DNA of 64,000 nucleotides from CAVOAK01 sp963664465 (GTDB taxonomy: Bacteria > Pseudomonadota > Alphaproteobacteria > UBA8366 > CAVOAK01): the NCBI GenBank assembly GCA_963664465.2, contig CAXXSU010000002.1, forward strand, positions 616,781-680,780, written 5' to 3'. The notes beneath the pieces were generated by a model. The model saw only the letters and a list, made by a program, of their open reading frames with translations, did not search any database and was not told the DNA's origin. This document shows, one piece after another, positions 18,294-28,350 of this stretch (position 1 is its first letter; each line of letters begins with the position of its first letter). The position numbers and the translations under genes are program-made.

Positions 18294-19304
18294 ATGCTCC
18301 GTATCATGTTTGCGCCGATAATCAGCAGTGGCTTTGTCGTCGACACGACCGTTATCGCCGTTATTGCCCTGCTGGCCGACGGAATCGTCGGAGATATGAA
18401 CTGGCTGTTTTCCCGAATATCCCACCCGGTCGCATTATTCGGTCGGTTGATCGGCTTCCTCGATCTCCGGCTCAATCGTAACGACCGCAGCGAAATAAAT
18501 CGTCTCGTTCGCGGCCTTATCGTGACGTTGTTTATTGTTGCTCTTGCCGCGGCTATCGGCTGGCTGTTGTCCTGGCTGGCCAGGGCGGACCGGTTCGCCT
18601 GGCCGCTCGAAGCCGTGACGGTGGTCCTCTTTCTGGCCCAGCGTAGCCTATATGACCATGTGCTGGCGGTCGCACGAGCGCTCGGCAAAGGCGGGCTTGA
18701 GCAGGGTCGTGCGGCGGTTCGGCATATCGTCGGCCGGGATCCGGCGACACTGGACCGTCATGGCGTCGCTCGAGCGTCGGTCGAGTCGCTTGCCGAGAAT
18801 TTCGCCGATGGGGTCGTGGCACCGATTTTCTGGTATCTGGTCTTAGGTCTCCCTGGCATGCTGGCTTATAAAGCGGTCAACACGCTCGACAGCATGATCG
18901 GTTATCGCTCGCCAAAATACGCGAGTTTTGGCCTTGTTGCGGCGAGACTCGATGATGCGGTGAATTGGATACCGGCGCGCATCGCCGGGCTGTTGATCGC
19001 ATTTGCTGCAGTGTTTGCGCCGACCGCGAACCCTGCGCGGGCCACGAGGGTCGTGTGGCGGGACGCACATAAGCACCCCTCGATCAATGCAGGATGGCCG
19101 GAAGGGGCAATGGCGGGCGCTTTGGATCTTTCACTTGGCGGACCCCGGGACTATTCCGGCGGCGTGCGCGAATCAGTTTGGATTGGCACTGGTAATCCCA
19201 GGGTCGGAATCGAAGATATTCGCCGAGCGCTGTTGCTCTTTGGCATCGCTTGCCTGCTGAATGGCCTGGTCGTCGCCTGTCTTGCGGTACTACGCTTGGT
19301 CTAG
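18294..19304 (+). CDS. cbiB: Adenosylcobinamide-phosphate synthase
   Basis: Membrane enzyme that attaches the aminopropanol (or its phosphate) to adenosylcobyric acid. About 336 residues with four to five hydrophobic segments. Typical motifs are HPVALFGRLIGFLD, the VGRDPATLDRHGVARASVES stretch and FSLGGPRDYSG-like DLSLGGPRDYSGGVR near the end. Start is at 18294 or the Met at 18306. It is divergent from cbiX, and its last 4 bases overlap the convergent cobQ. Confidence 0.92.
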   Translation: MLRIMFAPIISSGFVVDTTVIAVIALLADGIVGDMNWLFSRISHPVALFGRLIGFLDLRLNRNDRSEINRLVRGLIVTLFIVALAAAIGWLLSWLARADRFAWPLEAVTVVLFLAQRSLYDHVLAVARALGKGGLEQGRAAVRHIVGRDPATLDRHGVARASVESLAENFADGVVAPIFWYLVLGLPGMLAYKAVNTLDSMIGYRSPKYASFGLVAARLDDAVNWIPARIAGLLIAFAAVFAPTANPARATRVVWRDAHKHPSINAGWPEGAMAGALDLSLGGPRDYSGGVRESVWIGTGNPRVGIEDIRRALLLFGIACLLNGLVVACLAVLRLV

Positions 19305-20782
19305 CGTTCAATCGCAGCCAGCAGCGCGTCGAGATCCATTTGCGTGTCGATATGCCGGGCCAGAGAATCCAGCGCCGCGTCAACGCGTGCTTCATAGGCA
19401 TCGCCAAAGTGCCGGCCCTGACGTAGACCCTCTAGAAATCTGTGGCGGAATTCGTCGCTGGCAAAAAGGCCGTGGACGTAGCATCCCATGGTTCGACCGT
19501 CCACCGAGACAGCACCGTCCGGACGCCCACCTTCCAAACGCAGCAGCGGACGGGTTAGGGCATCGCCAGTGGTGACTCCCATATGCATTTCGTAGCCGCG
19601 CACGTTTGCGCCACTTGCAATGTGTACACCCTGGACTTCGCCGAGCGTCTTGTTGGCGGAGATCTCCGTGTCGATCTCGAGCAGGCCAAGACCGGAAATC
19701 GGCCCTGACGCGGTCCCTTCTCTGCCCGCCGGATCGGCAATGGTTTGTCCCAACATTTGGAATCCGGCACACAGGCCAAGGACCAGTCCGCCGCGTCGCG
19801 AATGCGCGAGAATGTCGATGTCCCAGCCTTGGGCGCGTATGGCATTCAAGTCGTCGAGTGTCGACTTGGATCCTGGAAGAATTACGAGATCGGTGTCTGC
19901 CGGCAGAGTTTCGCCCGGTTGGATGAAGCGGACGTCGACATCGTGCTCGGCGTTGAGCGGATCGAGGTCGTCGAAGTTGGCAATGCGGGGAAGTCGTGGA
20001 ACCGCGACGCGAATTGCGTCAGCGGTCGCAGCGCTTTCAGGGGGCCGCTCCAAAGCAACGGCGTCCTCCGAGGGCAGCGCTCGGGCATCTTCGAACCAGG
20101 GAATGACCCCCCAACACGGAAATCCGGTGCGGGCTTCGATCTCACCCAGCGCCGGCTGCAGAAGCGAGAGGTCGCCGCGAAACTTGTTGATGAGAAATCC
20201 GATTACTAACGCGCGTTCGTCTTCATCCAGAAGCTCGTATGTGCCGACAAGGCTCGCGATTGCTCCGCCGCGATCAATGTCTGCGACGAGCAGCACTGGC
20301 ACATTGGCAGCAAGCGCGAAGCCCATGTTGGCGATGTCGCCCACTCGAAGGTTGATCTCCGCAGGGCTGCCGGCTCCTTCCGCGAGAACAAGGTCAGATT
20401 CGTCCTTCATTCGCTCGAAACTGGCCAACACGGTTTTCATGAGCTCCGGTTTCAGTTCGTGGTAATCGCGTGCGTTCGCATTGCCGAATACCCGTCCCTC
20501 GACGATCACCTGAGCTCCTTGGTCGGATTGCGGCTTCAGGAGAATAGGATTCATGTGAACGGAGGCTGGAACACCGCAAGCGCGTGCCTGTAGTGCTTGG
20601 GCTCGGCCAATCTCGCCGCCCTCCATCGTCACGGCTGCGTTATTCGACATGTTTTGCGGTTTAAATGGGCGCACCGCGAGGCCTCGCACGGTGTAGGCGC
20701 GGGCCAGTCCAGCAACCAACATTGATTTGCCAACGTCGGATCCCGTGCCTTGCAGCATCAGGGCCTTTGCCGATCCGGTCAT
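19301..20782 (-). CDS. cobQ: Cobyric acid synthase
   Basis: ATP-dependent glutamine amidotransferase that amidates the b, d, e and g side chains of adenosylcobyrinate a,c-diamide. 493 residues: the N-terminal KALMLQGTGSDVGKSMLVAG P-loop and the conserved RPFKPQNMSNNAAVT, then a glutaminase domain with GLCAGFQMLGQ (Cys nucleophile) and the late VHGLFASDEFR. Length and motifs are complete. It overlaps the cbiB end tail-to-tail. Confidence 0.94.
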   Translation of the reverse strand: MTGSAKALMLQGTGSDVGKSMLVAGLARAYTVRGLAVRPFKPQNMSNNAAVTMEGGEIGRAQALQARACGVPASVHMNPILLKPQSDQGAQVIVEGRVFGNANARDYHELKPELMKTVLASFERMKDESDLVLAEGAGSPAEINLRVGDIANMGFALAANVPVLLVADIDRGGAIASLVGTYELLDEDERALVIGFLINKFRGDLSLLQPALGEIEARTGFPCWGVIPWFEDARALPSEDAVALERPPESAATADAIRVAVPRLPRIANFDDLDPLNAEHDVDVRFIQPGETLPADTDLVILPGSKSTLDDLNAIRAQGWDIDILAHSRRGGLVLGLCAGFQMLGQTIADPAGREGTASGPISGLGLLEIDTEISANKTLGEVQGVHIASGANVRGYEMHMGVTTGDALTRPLLRLEGGRPDGAVSVDGRTMGCYVHGLFASDEFRHRFLEGLRQGRHFGDAYEARVDAALDSLARHIDTQMDLDALLAAIER

Positions 20783-20852
20783 TGCATTAGGGCCGCCGCG
20801 CCCTCAGGCGCCGACGATGGGGTGTCTGCGCACCGCACGTCCGCAGAGTCGG

Positions 20853-21557
20853 CTAGTTGCTGATGGCTGCCAGCGAATTTCGTAAAGCGTCGGCCTGAGG
20901 ATTTCCATAGCGGCCCTCAAGGACGATGCCGCGGGGCGTTGCGGCCGCATCCTTATAGTAACCCTGGTTCCAGTCGTTGCGTTTGGCGACGACGGCACCT
21001 TCGATGCTGCCACCGATAAACGCGCCCTTCGCAATCGAGTAGGAAATGATGTCGGTTCCAAGGCTGCCAGCTGTCGCGGCCTCCATGCCAACCCCGATCG
21101 GACCCACGGCCGCATTGATCTCGCCGCCGACCTTGACCTGGCGGTCAAGAATCGATGTTAGCCCTTTGTCGGTGAGAACGATGAGTAGAAGTTCGGACGC
21201 CTGTGCGCCAAACTGCAAGCCGATACTTGCTGCGCCCATCGTGAAGAAGGCGGGGTAACTCCACTCGCCTGAGGCTGCCCGGGCAAGCAGAACGCCGCTT
21301 CCACCTTCGCCGCCGATAAAAAACCCACCCTTGAGGAGTGATGGAATGACAAGTACCGCCTTGGCTTCGCCCAGGTATTTGTGGACGTTGGTGCCAAATT
21401 CGGAATGGGCAGCGAGCTTTTCGATCGTGAAGCGCGCCTTCTCGACCAATTCCTCCTGCTCGCTAGCCGCCATCGCCGGCCTCGCCGCAACGATAAATAC
21501 AACGACCAAGAAGATGCCAAATTTCTTCAATTTTTGTGCGCCCCTTCTTAGGAACAT
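20853..21557 (-). CDS. Secreted SYLF/YSC84-family lipid-binding protein
   Basis: About 234 residues from the Met at 21557. There is a basic N-terminus and signal peptide ending near RPAMAAS, then the SYLF domain: AKAVLVIPSLLKGGFFIGGE, GSGVLLAR, and GVGMEAATAGSLGTDIISYS. The domain binds phosphoinositides or lipids in eukaryotic members; bacterial ones are exported proteins of unknown role. A longer reading would overlap the end of cobO, so the later Met is preferred. No B12 connection is evident. Confidence 0.85.
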   Translation of the reverse strand: MFLRRGAQKLKKFGIFLVVVFIVAARPAMAASEQEELVEKARFTIEKLAAHSEFGTNVHKYLGEAKAVLVIPSLLKGGFFIGGEGGSGVLLARAASGEWSYPAFFTMGAASIGLQFGAQASELLLIVLTDKGLTSILDRQVKVGGEINAAVGPIGVGMEAATAGSLGTDIISYSIAKGAFIGGSIEGAVVAKRNDWNQGYYKDAAATPRGIVLEGRYGNPQADALRNSLAAISN

Positions 21558-21585
21558 TCCGGCACAGTCACGCAGGCGGAAGCCG

Positions 21586-22194
21586 TTAATACTCAATCCC
21601 GACCTGCGCCTTAATTCCACTGCGGAAGGGATGCTTTACCTGTGCCATCTCGGTCACCAAGTCTGCAATCTCCAGGAGCGGCTCCTTTGCGTTGCGGCCG
21701 GTAACCACGACGTGCAGGTCCTTCCGTTTTTTGCTCAATACGTCTACCACATCATCTAGGGGTAAGTACTCGTAACGCAACACTATATTTAGTTCGTCGA
21801 GGATCACCATTTTGTAAGACGTGTCGTTCATCATCGTCATAGCCATATCCCAGGCCGCGTGAGCGGCGTCGATGTCGCGCTGACGATCTTGTGTATCCCA
21901 AGTGAATCCTTCCCCCATCGCCTTAATGGTACAGAGCTCAGGGAATCGCTCCAAGACATCGCGTTCGCCGGTTTTCCAGACGCCTTTTACAAACTGGACA
22001 ATACCGACCCGCATGCCATTGCCGATCGCGCGGATTGCGAGCCCCATCGCGGCAGTGGATTTGCCTTTTCCCTTGCCGGTATGAACGATTATCAGGCCTT
22101 TCTCCTCGGTCTTGGTGGCCAGGATCTTATCCCGCGCCGCTTTCTTATTTGCCATCTTCTCGGCGTGGCGCTGGTTGATCTCCTCTTGTGTCAT
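21586..22194 (-). CDS. cobO: Cob(I)yrinic acid a,c-diamide adenosyltransferase
   Basis: Transfers the 5'-deoxyadenosyl group from ATP to the reduced cobalt. 202 residues: P-loop IVHTGKGKGKSTAAMGLAIR, VQFVKGVWKTGERD, VILDELNIVLRY and VVTGRNAKEPLLE, all diagnostic of the CobA/CobO/BtuR type. The start at 22194 gives MTQEEINQRHAEKM, the family N-terminus, 11 bases after the cobN stop. It is therefore co-transcribed with cobN, coupling chelation to adenosylation. Confidence 0.94.
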   Translation of the reverse strand: MTQEEINQRHAEKMANKKAARDKILATKTEEKGLIIVHTGKGKGKSTAAMGLAIRAIGNGMRVGIVQFVKGVWKTGERDVLERFPELCTIKAMGEGFTWDTQDRQRDIDAAHAAWDMAMTMMNDTSYKMVILDELNIVLRYEYLPLDDVVDVLSKKRKDLHVVVTGRNAKEPLLEIADLVTEMAQVKHPFRSGIKAQVGIEY

Positions 22195-22205
22195 GCCGGC
22201 GGTTT

Positions 22206-25200
22206 TCACAGGACTGTCTCCCCTTCGATCAGCGAGGGCGAAGCCTCGTTGGCTAGCGTTTCGAGCATACGGTAGCTTAAATTTGAGCGCGGACGCCACA
22301 ACTCCCGGTCCTGTGCTTCCTTGAGCCGCGCCGCCATTTCGGCCAGCGCCGCAGGATTGTGCTTCTCGAAGAACTGACGCACCTCATCGTCCATTACGTA
22401 GGCATCGAACACGGCATCGAAATGATGATCGGAAACACATTGGGCAGTAGCGGCGAAGGCGAACAGATAATCGACCGTCGCCGCCATTTCGAATGCGCCC
22501 TTGTAGCCATGCCGCATCACTCCGCTGATCCATTTTGGGTTGACGACACGGGCGCGAACCACGCGGGCAACCTCGTCCTCTAGTGTACGGATCTTCGGTC
22601 GAAACGGCAGCGAGTGGTCGTTGTGATAGACGGTCGGCTGTTGCCCGGAAAGAACGCGAACCGTGGCCGTCATGCCGCCCTCGAATTGGTAATAGTCGTC
22701 GGAATCGAGTAGATCGTGCTCGCGATTGTCTTGATTTTGGACGACGGCGTCGACGCTGCGAAGCCGCGACTCGAAGTGGCTGTGGGCTGGCTCACCTTCC
22801 TGCCCGGCTCCATATACATATCCGCCCCATGCGACGTAGGCGCGTGCGAGGTCCGCGTCGCTCTCCCAGCCGTGTTCGTCGATCAGCGCCTGCAAACCTG
22901 CGCCATAGGCGCCGGGCTGTGAGCCAAATACCCGCGAGGCGGCCTTTAGGAGAGCCGCGTCATGATCCGCACCGCTCTCGACCATACGTTCCGCTTCCGC
23001 AGCAACTCGGTGCGCGAGCGGGTTGTCCCGCTCGTCTTCGTCGAGGGTCGCGATGTCGCGAACCGCAGAATCGAACAGATCGATCAGGTTGGCGAAGGCG
23101 TCGCGAAAGAAGCCGGAAATACGGAGCGTAACGTCAACACGTGGCCGATCGAGTATGTCGAGTGGGAGTATCTCATATCCGGTTACCCGCCGAGAGGCGG
23201 CGTCCCAGGTCGGTCTAGCGCCAATCAGCGCCAATGCCTGCGCGATGTCGTCGCCGCCGGTTCGCATGTTTGAGGTGCCCCAAGCGCTTATTGCCAGGCT
23301 GGTGGGCCAATGACCGTTGTCCTGAGCGTATCGCTCCACCAGCAATTGTGCGGACTTCCAACCGAGCTGCCAGGCAGCCGGCGTCGGTAGCACGCGCGTA
23401 TCGACCGAGTAAAAATTTCGTCCGGTCGGCAACACATCGGGCCGGCCGCGTGTCGGTGCGCCAGATGGGCCCGGTGTGACGAAGTGACCGTCGAGGCCTG
23501 CCAGAAGACCGTCGACTTCGCCACCTGCACAAGCCGTGATCGACGGTCGCAATTGCTCGTCCACGGTCTGCATCACCGACATTGCCCGTGTAGCGTCTGC
23601 GGGCAGCGATGCGTCACCGAGGACGGTACTGCGGGCCAGCGCCTCGAGCCGTTCGACCGTATCACCGACGGTGCGCCAGACTCCATCGGACTCGTCATTG
23701 CTGATTTGAAGACAGTCCGGGCGCGGTCCGCTCCAAGGCTCGCTCATGACGCAGTCGAGCGGATCGAAGTCAAGGCTGAGGTCATCAGCCAATGCGCGAA
23801 TCAAAGACGCATCGCCGTCACCCGAACCGCGTGGTGCCCGCGCCAGCGCGACCACTAGGTCGCCGAGCAGCTCCCCTTGCGGTGCCTCACCGAAAATATG
23901 CAAACCATCGCGAATCTGCATTTCCTTGATTTCGCACAGGAAGTTGTCGATTGCCGTCAGTGTTTCCGCTTCGCCCGCGTCGCTAGCGACGCCGCAATCC
24001 TTGTCGAGGCCAATCGATTGAGCGAGCTCCATTATCTGGCGGCCGAGCAATTTCAGGCGTCTCGGATCCACACCTGCTGCCTCGTAGTATTCATCGACGA
24101 GCTGCTCCAGGTCCTTGAGCGGTCCATAACTCTCCGCCCGAGTCATCGGCGGCGTCAGGTGGTCGATGATAACGGCCTGCGACCGCCGCTTTGCCTGAGT
24201 TCCCTCGCCGGGATCGTTGACGATGAACGGATAGAGATGTGGGGTCGGTCCAAAGACGGCCTCAGGGAAGCAAGCGTCCGATAGAGCAACCGCCTTGCCG
24301 GGCAGCCACTCGAGATTGCCGTGTTTGCCCATATGGATAATCGCATCGGCGCCAAAACTGCGGCGCACCCAGGCGTAAAATGCAAGATAGCCGTGCGGCG
24401 GCACGAGCGCTGGATCGTGGTAGCTCGATTGCGGATCGATATTGTAGCCTCGTGCCGGCTGCAGCCCGACCGTGACGTTGCCGAAACGGAGGGCGGAGAT
24501 AGCAAATGCACCGCAATCGGTCCGCCCAGGAAGGAAAAACGGATCGGCTTCCGGGCGCCCCCAACGTGTCGAAATTTGATCCTGCACGGTCTTCGGAAGT
24601 GAGGCGAAATGTTCCTCGTAGTCGGCGAGCGAAAGTTTCTCTGTGACAATGCGCCCGCCCACCGCCGCGTTGGTTGGCCCATCTGTAATCCGCCGAACCA
24701 GCGTGTCGCCATCGTTGGGGATGTCGTCAACCTTGTAGCCAGCGTCTTGAAGCACGTGGAGTGTGGCCACGACGCTGGCGGGCGTGTCGAGTCCCACGCC
24801 GTTGCCGATGCGGCCATCCCGGTTCGGGTAGTTGGCCATGATTAGAGCGATTTGGCGTTCAGCACGGGGCGTTCGCCGCAGACGGCTCCATGCCGCGGCA
24901 AGCGCGGCGACGAAGTCGCAACGGTCGGCGACCGGCAAATACTCGACGATATCGCTCTGCGTCAGCGCATCGCGCTCGCGCCGTCCTTTAAACGATACGG
25001 CGCGTGAGAGGATGCGTCCGTCGACCTCGGGCAATGCCACGTTCATAGCAATGTCACGGGCACCAAGCCCCCGGGTTCCCGATCGCCAGCTCTCTTCGTT
25101 GCTGCCAGAGAAGACAAGCTGCAGAATTGGGCAGTCAGCCGCGCCAAACGGCGAGTCGGCAGGACCCGCCCCCGGTGCGGCAAGCGAGAAACCGGTTGCG

Positions 25201-26012
25201 TTGAGCACGACGTCGGGTGTGGCCGATTTGACCAACTCGCGGACCAGCGCGTCACCGAATGGATCCTTGAGGCTGGCGACGTAGATCGGGACGACGTTCA
25301 AGTCGCAACCCTGCAGACTTTCTAACAGTGCATCGATGACGCCGGTATTCCCTGCCTGCACGAGCGCGCGGTAGAAAGTCAGCATGACGGCTGGCCAATC
25401 GTCGCGCCACGGAAGATCCTGCAATCCTGGTTGTGAGAGGTTGGGCCAATAGAGCCCGGCGCGCAGAAGCTCGACAGGTTCCCTCCATAGCGCGTCGGCG
25501 CTGCTGGCATCGTTTTGTTCGATCAGCGTTGCGGCATAGCGCAGAAGGTTGACTGCGTTCTCCGGCCCACCATGGACGCAGTATTGCCAAATGCGGTGGG
25601 CCGGCAGCTGCGCGAGCGTAGAGAGCTCCCCCAGTTCGGCATCCGGCTGGTCGTCACCGGGGAGAAGCGCCAGTGCAATTCCGCTCTTGCGGCAGACAGC
25701 GGTCAGACGTTCGACACCGTAGGGCCAATACCCACGACCACCAAGCAAGCGGACAATGATGAGTTTTGCCTGACTCACAACGCTCTCGACATAGAGGTCA
25801 ACGGACAGGTTGTGACCAAGTTGCATCAAGTTGACCAGTCGCAGGCTGGGCGCCGATGGATCCTCCGACAGTCGCCGATGCTGCGCCGCTGAGAGAGCGG
25901 CAATCTCGCTATCGGCAGCCGTCAGAAACACGACCTCGCCCGGTGTCTGGTCGAGGTCTACGGCTTCCGAGCCGTCGTCAACGGTGCCGGGCTGTGCGGC
26001 GAGAAGGTGCAT
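22206..26012 (-). CDS. cobN: Cobaltochelatase large subunit CobN
   Basis: Corrin-binding subunit of the ATP-dependent cobaltochelatase of the late-insertion pathway, 1268 residues, the usual size. It belongs to the BchH/ChlH/CobN family: IIHMGKHGNLEWLPGKAVAL, QPARGYNIDPQSSYHDPALVP (longer stretch, quoted in part), and the C-terminal KWISGVMRHGYKGAFEMAAT. Partner subunits (CobS/CobT chelatase type or ChlI/ChlD type) are not in the window. Its presence beside CbiX, CbiD and CbiG is the odd point of this cluster. cobO follows after 11 bases. Confidence 0.94.
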   Translation of the reverse strand: MHLLAAQPGTVDDGSEAVDLDQTPGEVVFLTAADSEIAALSAAQHRRLSEDPSAPSLRLVNLMQLGHNLSVDLYVESVVSQAKLIIVRLLGGRGYWPYGVERLTAVCRKSGIALALLPGDDQPDAELGELSTLAQLPAHRIWQYCVHGGPENAVNLLRYAATLIEQNDASSADALWREPVELLRAGLYWPNLSQPGLQDLPWRDDWPAVMLTFYRALVQAGNTGVIDALLESLQGCDLNVVPIYVASLKDPFGDALVRELVKSATPDVVLNATGFSLAAPGAGPADSPFGAADCPILQLVFSGSNEESWRSGTRGLGARDIAMNVALPEVDGRILSRAVSFKGRRERDALTQSDIVEYLPVADRCDFVAALAAAWSRLRRTPRAERQIALIMANYPNRDGRIGNGVGLDTPASVVATLHVLQDAGYKVDDIPNDGDTLVRRITDGPTNAAVGGRIVTEKLSLADYEEHFASLPKTVQDQISTRWGRPEADPFFLPGRTDCGAFAISALRFGNVTVGLQPARGYNIDPQSSYHDPALVPPHGYLAFYAWVRRSFGADAIIHMGKHGNLEWLPGKAVALSDACFPEAVFGPTPHLYPFIVNDPGEGTQAKRRSQAVIIDHLTPPMTRAESYGPLKDLEQLVDEYYEAAGVDPRRLKLLGRQIMELAQSIGLDKDCGVASDAGEAETLTAIDNFLCEIKEMQIRDGLHIFGEAPQGELLGDLVVALARAPRGSGDGDASLIRALADDLSLDFDPLDCVMSEPWSGPRPDCLQISNDESDGVWRTVGDTVERLEALARSTVLGDASLPADATRAMSVMQTVDEQLRPSITACAGGEVDGLLAGLDGHFVTPGPSGAPTRGRPDVLPTGRNFYSVDTRVLPTPAAWQLGWKSAQLLVERYAQDNGHWPTSLAISAWGTSNMRTGGDDIAQALALIGARPTWDAASRRVTGYEILPLDILDRPRVDVTLRISGFFRDAFANLIDLFDSAVRDIATLDEDERDNPLAHRVAAEAERMVESGADHDAALLKAASRVFGSQPGAYGAGLQALIDEHGWESDADLARAYVAWGGYVYGAGQEGEPAHSHFESRLRSVDAVVQNQDNREHDLLDSDDYYQFEGGMTATVRVLSGQQPTVYHNDHSLPFRPKIRTLEDEVARVVRARVVNPKWISGVMRHGYKGAFEMAATVDYLFAFAATAQCVSDHHFDAVFDAYVMDDEVRQFFEKHNPAALAEMAARLKEAQDRELWRPRSNLSYRMLETLANEASPSLIEGETVL

Positions 26013-26061
26013 GTCGTGCTGATCCCTATCCGGAGTCTCTTTTTTGCCTGCTCAGGCGACT

Positions 26062-27039
26062 TTACATGTAGAGACCGGCCAGTGTGTAGAGTTCACCGCC
26101 CATACCCAGTTTGAAGCGGGCGACGCCCGGCGCATCGTGGCTGTTGACGCCGCCGAGATCCAACCACGCAACGCCGCGGCGCTGCAACTCGCCGATTCCC
26201 TGCCAAAGGAGTAGATTGTGCGCATGGCGTTGTCGCCCGGCTTGGCTTGTCCACCCGGCGACATACGTGGCCGACGCGCCGTGACGTATCAACAATATCC
26301 CGGCAATCGGTTCGTCCGCTTCCATGGCGCGCAACACGACCCTGTTCTCGGTGCCGACGCTGTGCGCAAGCGTGCGCAGTAGCCTGGCGTTAGGCGCCGT
26401 GAACCGTCGACGTCGACGAAATGTGTCGTAGTTGTCGATCAGCCAAGACACCTGCTGCATGTTTTCAGTCGCGTCCACCGCCAACCTTTTCGCTTCTACG
26501 GTGCCGAGTGTGTTTCGCCACTTACCGTGAAGACGCGCGCGCAAGGCAGCAGGCGTCTGGCTCAAATCGATCCAGACCGAACTGTATCCGGTGATCATGC
26601 GCCGCAGTCCTGCGGCTCTCAACAATGTCTGGTTTTCCGGCTTGTCGATCGCCTCCGGCATCCAGACGACAATATCGCGCCGGCGCCGGCGCAGCCGTTC
26701 CACGATCAGCTCAAAAACCCGCAACTTCTCCGAATCTGTTATTTGCTGGGTGAGCCAAAGGGGTCCTCGCGTTACCTGGGACAACGATAGAATGCCCGCG
26801 AGCCTCTTTCGGACCACCTGGACGATCGAAATCGGCTGCCCGTCTTTTTGAGCAACGCCACGCAAGATCTGGTAACCCTTGAGCGCATGAACAGTCTCTC
26901 CGAAGCCCCAGGATTGCTGTAGCGACGATTTTCCGATAGCCGCGACCATCGTCTCCCAGGCGGCGCGGGGAGTGGTGTCCCATTCGAAGCCGATGTCGGC
27001 CGGGGACGCACCGTTGGCGGCAAATTCGGTCGCGCTCAC
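26062..27039 (-). CDS. FemAB/GNAT-fold peptidoglycan-type acyl transferase
   Basis: 325 residues with the FemAB-like double GNAT pattern: an N-terminal half with QSWGFGETVHALKG, a central KWRNTLGTVEAKRL (typical of the lipid II:glycyltransferase-like proteins) and a C-terminal LLWQGIGELQRRGVAWLDLGG followed by GVARFKLGMGGELYTLAG. Relatives attach aminoacyl or other acyl groups to lipid-linked or polysaccharide substrates. It is located just upstream of cobN on the same strand with a 49-base gap. No relationship with B12 is known. Confidence 0.75.
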   Translation of the reverse strand: MSATEFAANGASPADIGFEWDTTPRAAWETMVAAIGKSSLQQSWGFGETVHALKGYQILRGVAQKDGQPISIVQVVRKRLAGILSLSQVTRGPLWLTQQITDSEKLRVFELIVERLRRRRRDIVVWMPEAIDKPENQTLLRAAGLRRMITGYSSVWIDLSQTPAALRARLHGKWRNTLGTVEAKRLAVDATENMQQVSWLIDNYDTFRRRRRFTAPNARLLRTLAHSVGTENRVVLRAMEADEPIAGILLIRHGASATYVAGWTSQAGRQRHAHNLLLWQGIGELQRRGVAWLDLGGVNSHDAPGVARFKLGMGGELYTLAGLYM

Positions 27040-27077
27040 CGTTATGATCCGCCAGGCATGTGGGTTATCCTCGCCGG

Positions 27078-27278
27078 ATGCTGGGGAGATGGAAAAAACG
27101 CCAACTGATCCACGGTTTGGATGTTCCCGGACCGCGCATTACACGGACTGGCGTCCTGTATTTTCTGCTGTTCGTGTGCGCGCCCATCCTGGGCCTGGGC
27201 GTCACCCTCGATGCCATCTTCTTTCTGATTTTCAAATTTGGTTTCGGCGCATGCTACGGCGTGCTTTGCCTCCTATAG
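27078..27278 (+). CDS. Small hydrophobic protein, hypothetical
   Basis: 66 codons from an ATG at 27078 (another at 27060). After a basic N-terminus there are two hydrophobic stretches (VLYFLLFVCAPILGLGV and AIFFLIFKFGFGACYGVL). It fits between the divergent FemAB-like gene and the convergent end of cobW. Small membrane proteins of this kind are often real but I recognise no family; spurious translation remains possible. Confidence 0.4.
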   Translation: MLGRWKKRQLIHGLDVPGPRITRTGVLYFLLFVCAPILGLGVTLDAIFFLIFKFGFGACYGVLCLL

Positions 27279-27290
27279 CAGCGCACCGTT

Positions 27291-28334
27291 CTATGCGGAC
27301 ACCTGAGCGCCGAGGGCAGCGGCAATTGCCTGGCTGTCGAGCCCGGCTTCGCCAATGATGACGAGCCGGGTTTTGCGATCTTCATCGGCCCGCCAATCAC
27401 GGTCGAAGTAACGCTCAAACCGCGGGCCAACGCCTTGTATAACCTCACGGCGGTCGCGTCCCGGGCGATCGATGAAACCCTTGATTCGCAGGATCCCATG
27501 GGCCTGTACGATTTCGCCGAGTTGGGACTGCAATAGGTCGGCGTCCTCGATCGAACCGAGCTCCAACGTAAAACTGTCGAAATCATCATGATCATGCTCG
27601 CCATCAATTCCGTCATGATGCGATTTACGCGAGGTCAGGTCGGATTCGGCCTCTGCGCCCAGCCCCAACAATATTTCCGGCGAGATCTGGGCGTGCGCCG
27701 TGGATACGATCGAGACACCGCCACGAAGGTGGTCAGCAATGCTCTTGGACACCTGTTGGAGCGCTCCTTCATCTAACAAGTCGGTTTTGTTGAGGATCAC
27801 CATGTCGGCACAGGCCAACTGATCCTCATAAACCTCCTCCAGCGGGGAGTCATGGTCGAGCGAGGGATCGCCGCCGCGCTGGGCCTCCACCGCTTCTGGG
27901 TCATCGGCAAACCGTCCTTCTTCGACGGCTGCAGCATCGATCACGGCAATGACGCCATCGACGGTCACCTTCGCCCTGATCTCTGGCCAATTGAACGCCT
28001 GCACGAGCGGCTTGGGCAACGCGAGGCCTGATGTTTCGATGAGAATGTGATCGGGCAATTTGTCACGCGCCAACAGCGTTTCCATCGCCGGCACAAAGTC
28101 GTCCGCGACGGTGCAGCAAATGCACCCGTTGGCGAGCTCGATCACATCATCTTCCTCGCAGCCCTCGATACCACATCCCAAAAGCAGTTCACGGTCGACG
28201 CCCAAGTCACCGAACTCATTTATCAAAAATGCCAGCCGACGGCCGCCGTTATTTTCGACGATGTGGCGAATTAGACTGGTCTTGCCGGCGCCGAGAAAGC
28301 CGGTGATGACCGTTGTGGGTATACGATGAGCCAT
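27291..28334 (-). CDS. cobW: CobW, G3E GTPase metallochaperone
   Basis: 347 residues. Walker A GFLGAGKTSLI is near the N-terminus, the metal site GCICCTV at about residue 71 (CxCC) and the guanine motif NKTDLLD at about 182. A His/Asp-rich insert (KSHHDGIDGEHDHDDFDS) precedes the C-terminal CobW domain. G3E proteins of this class load metal with GTP; CobW is thought to supply Co2+ for chelation by CobN. It sits 16 bases downstream of cobP, in the same operon. Confidence 0.92.
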   Translation of the reverse strand: MAHRIPTTVITGFLGAGKTSLIRHIVENNGGRRLAFLINEFGDLGVDRELLLGCGIEGCEEDDVIELANGCICCTVADDFVPAMETLLARDKLPDHILIETSGLALPKPLVQAFNWPEIRAKVTVDGVIAVIDAAAVEEGRFADDPEAVEAQRGGDPSLDHDSPLEEVYEDQLACADMVILNKTDLLDEGALQQVSKSIADHLRGGVSIVSTAHAQISPEILLGLGAEAESDLTSRKSHHDGIDGEHDHDDFDSFTLELGSIEDADLLQSQLGEIVQAHGILRIKGFIDRPGRDRREVIQGVGPRFERYFDRDWRADEDRKTRLVIIGEAGLDSQAIAAALGAQVSA

Positions 28335-28350
28335 TGTTGCTCCCTACAAT

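Noticed and set aside
18144..18425. N-terminal extension of cbiX by 94 codons
   Set aside because: The extension is antisense to the cbiB start and has no similarity to chelatases; the Met at 18143 matches the family start.
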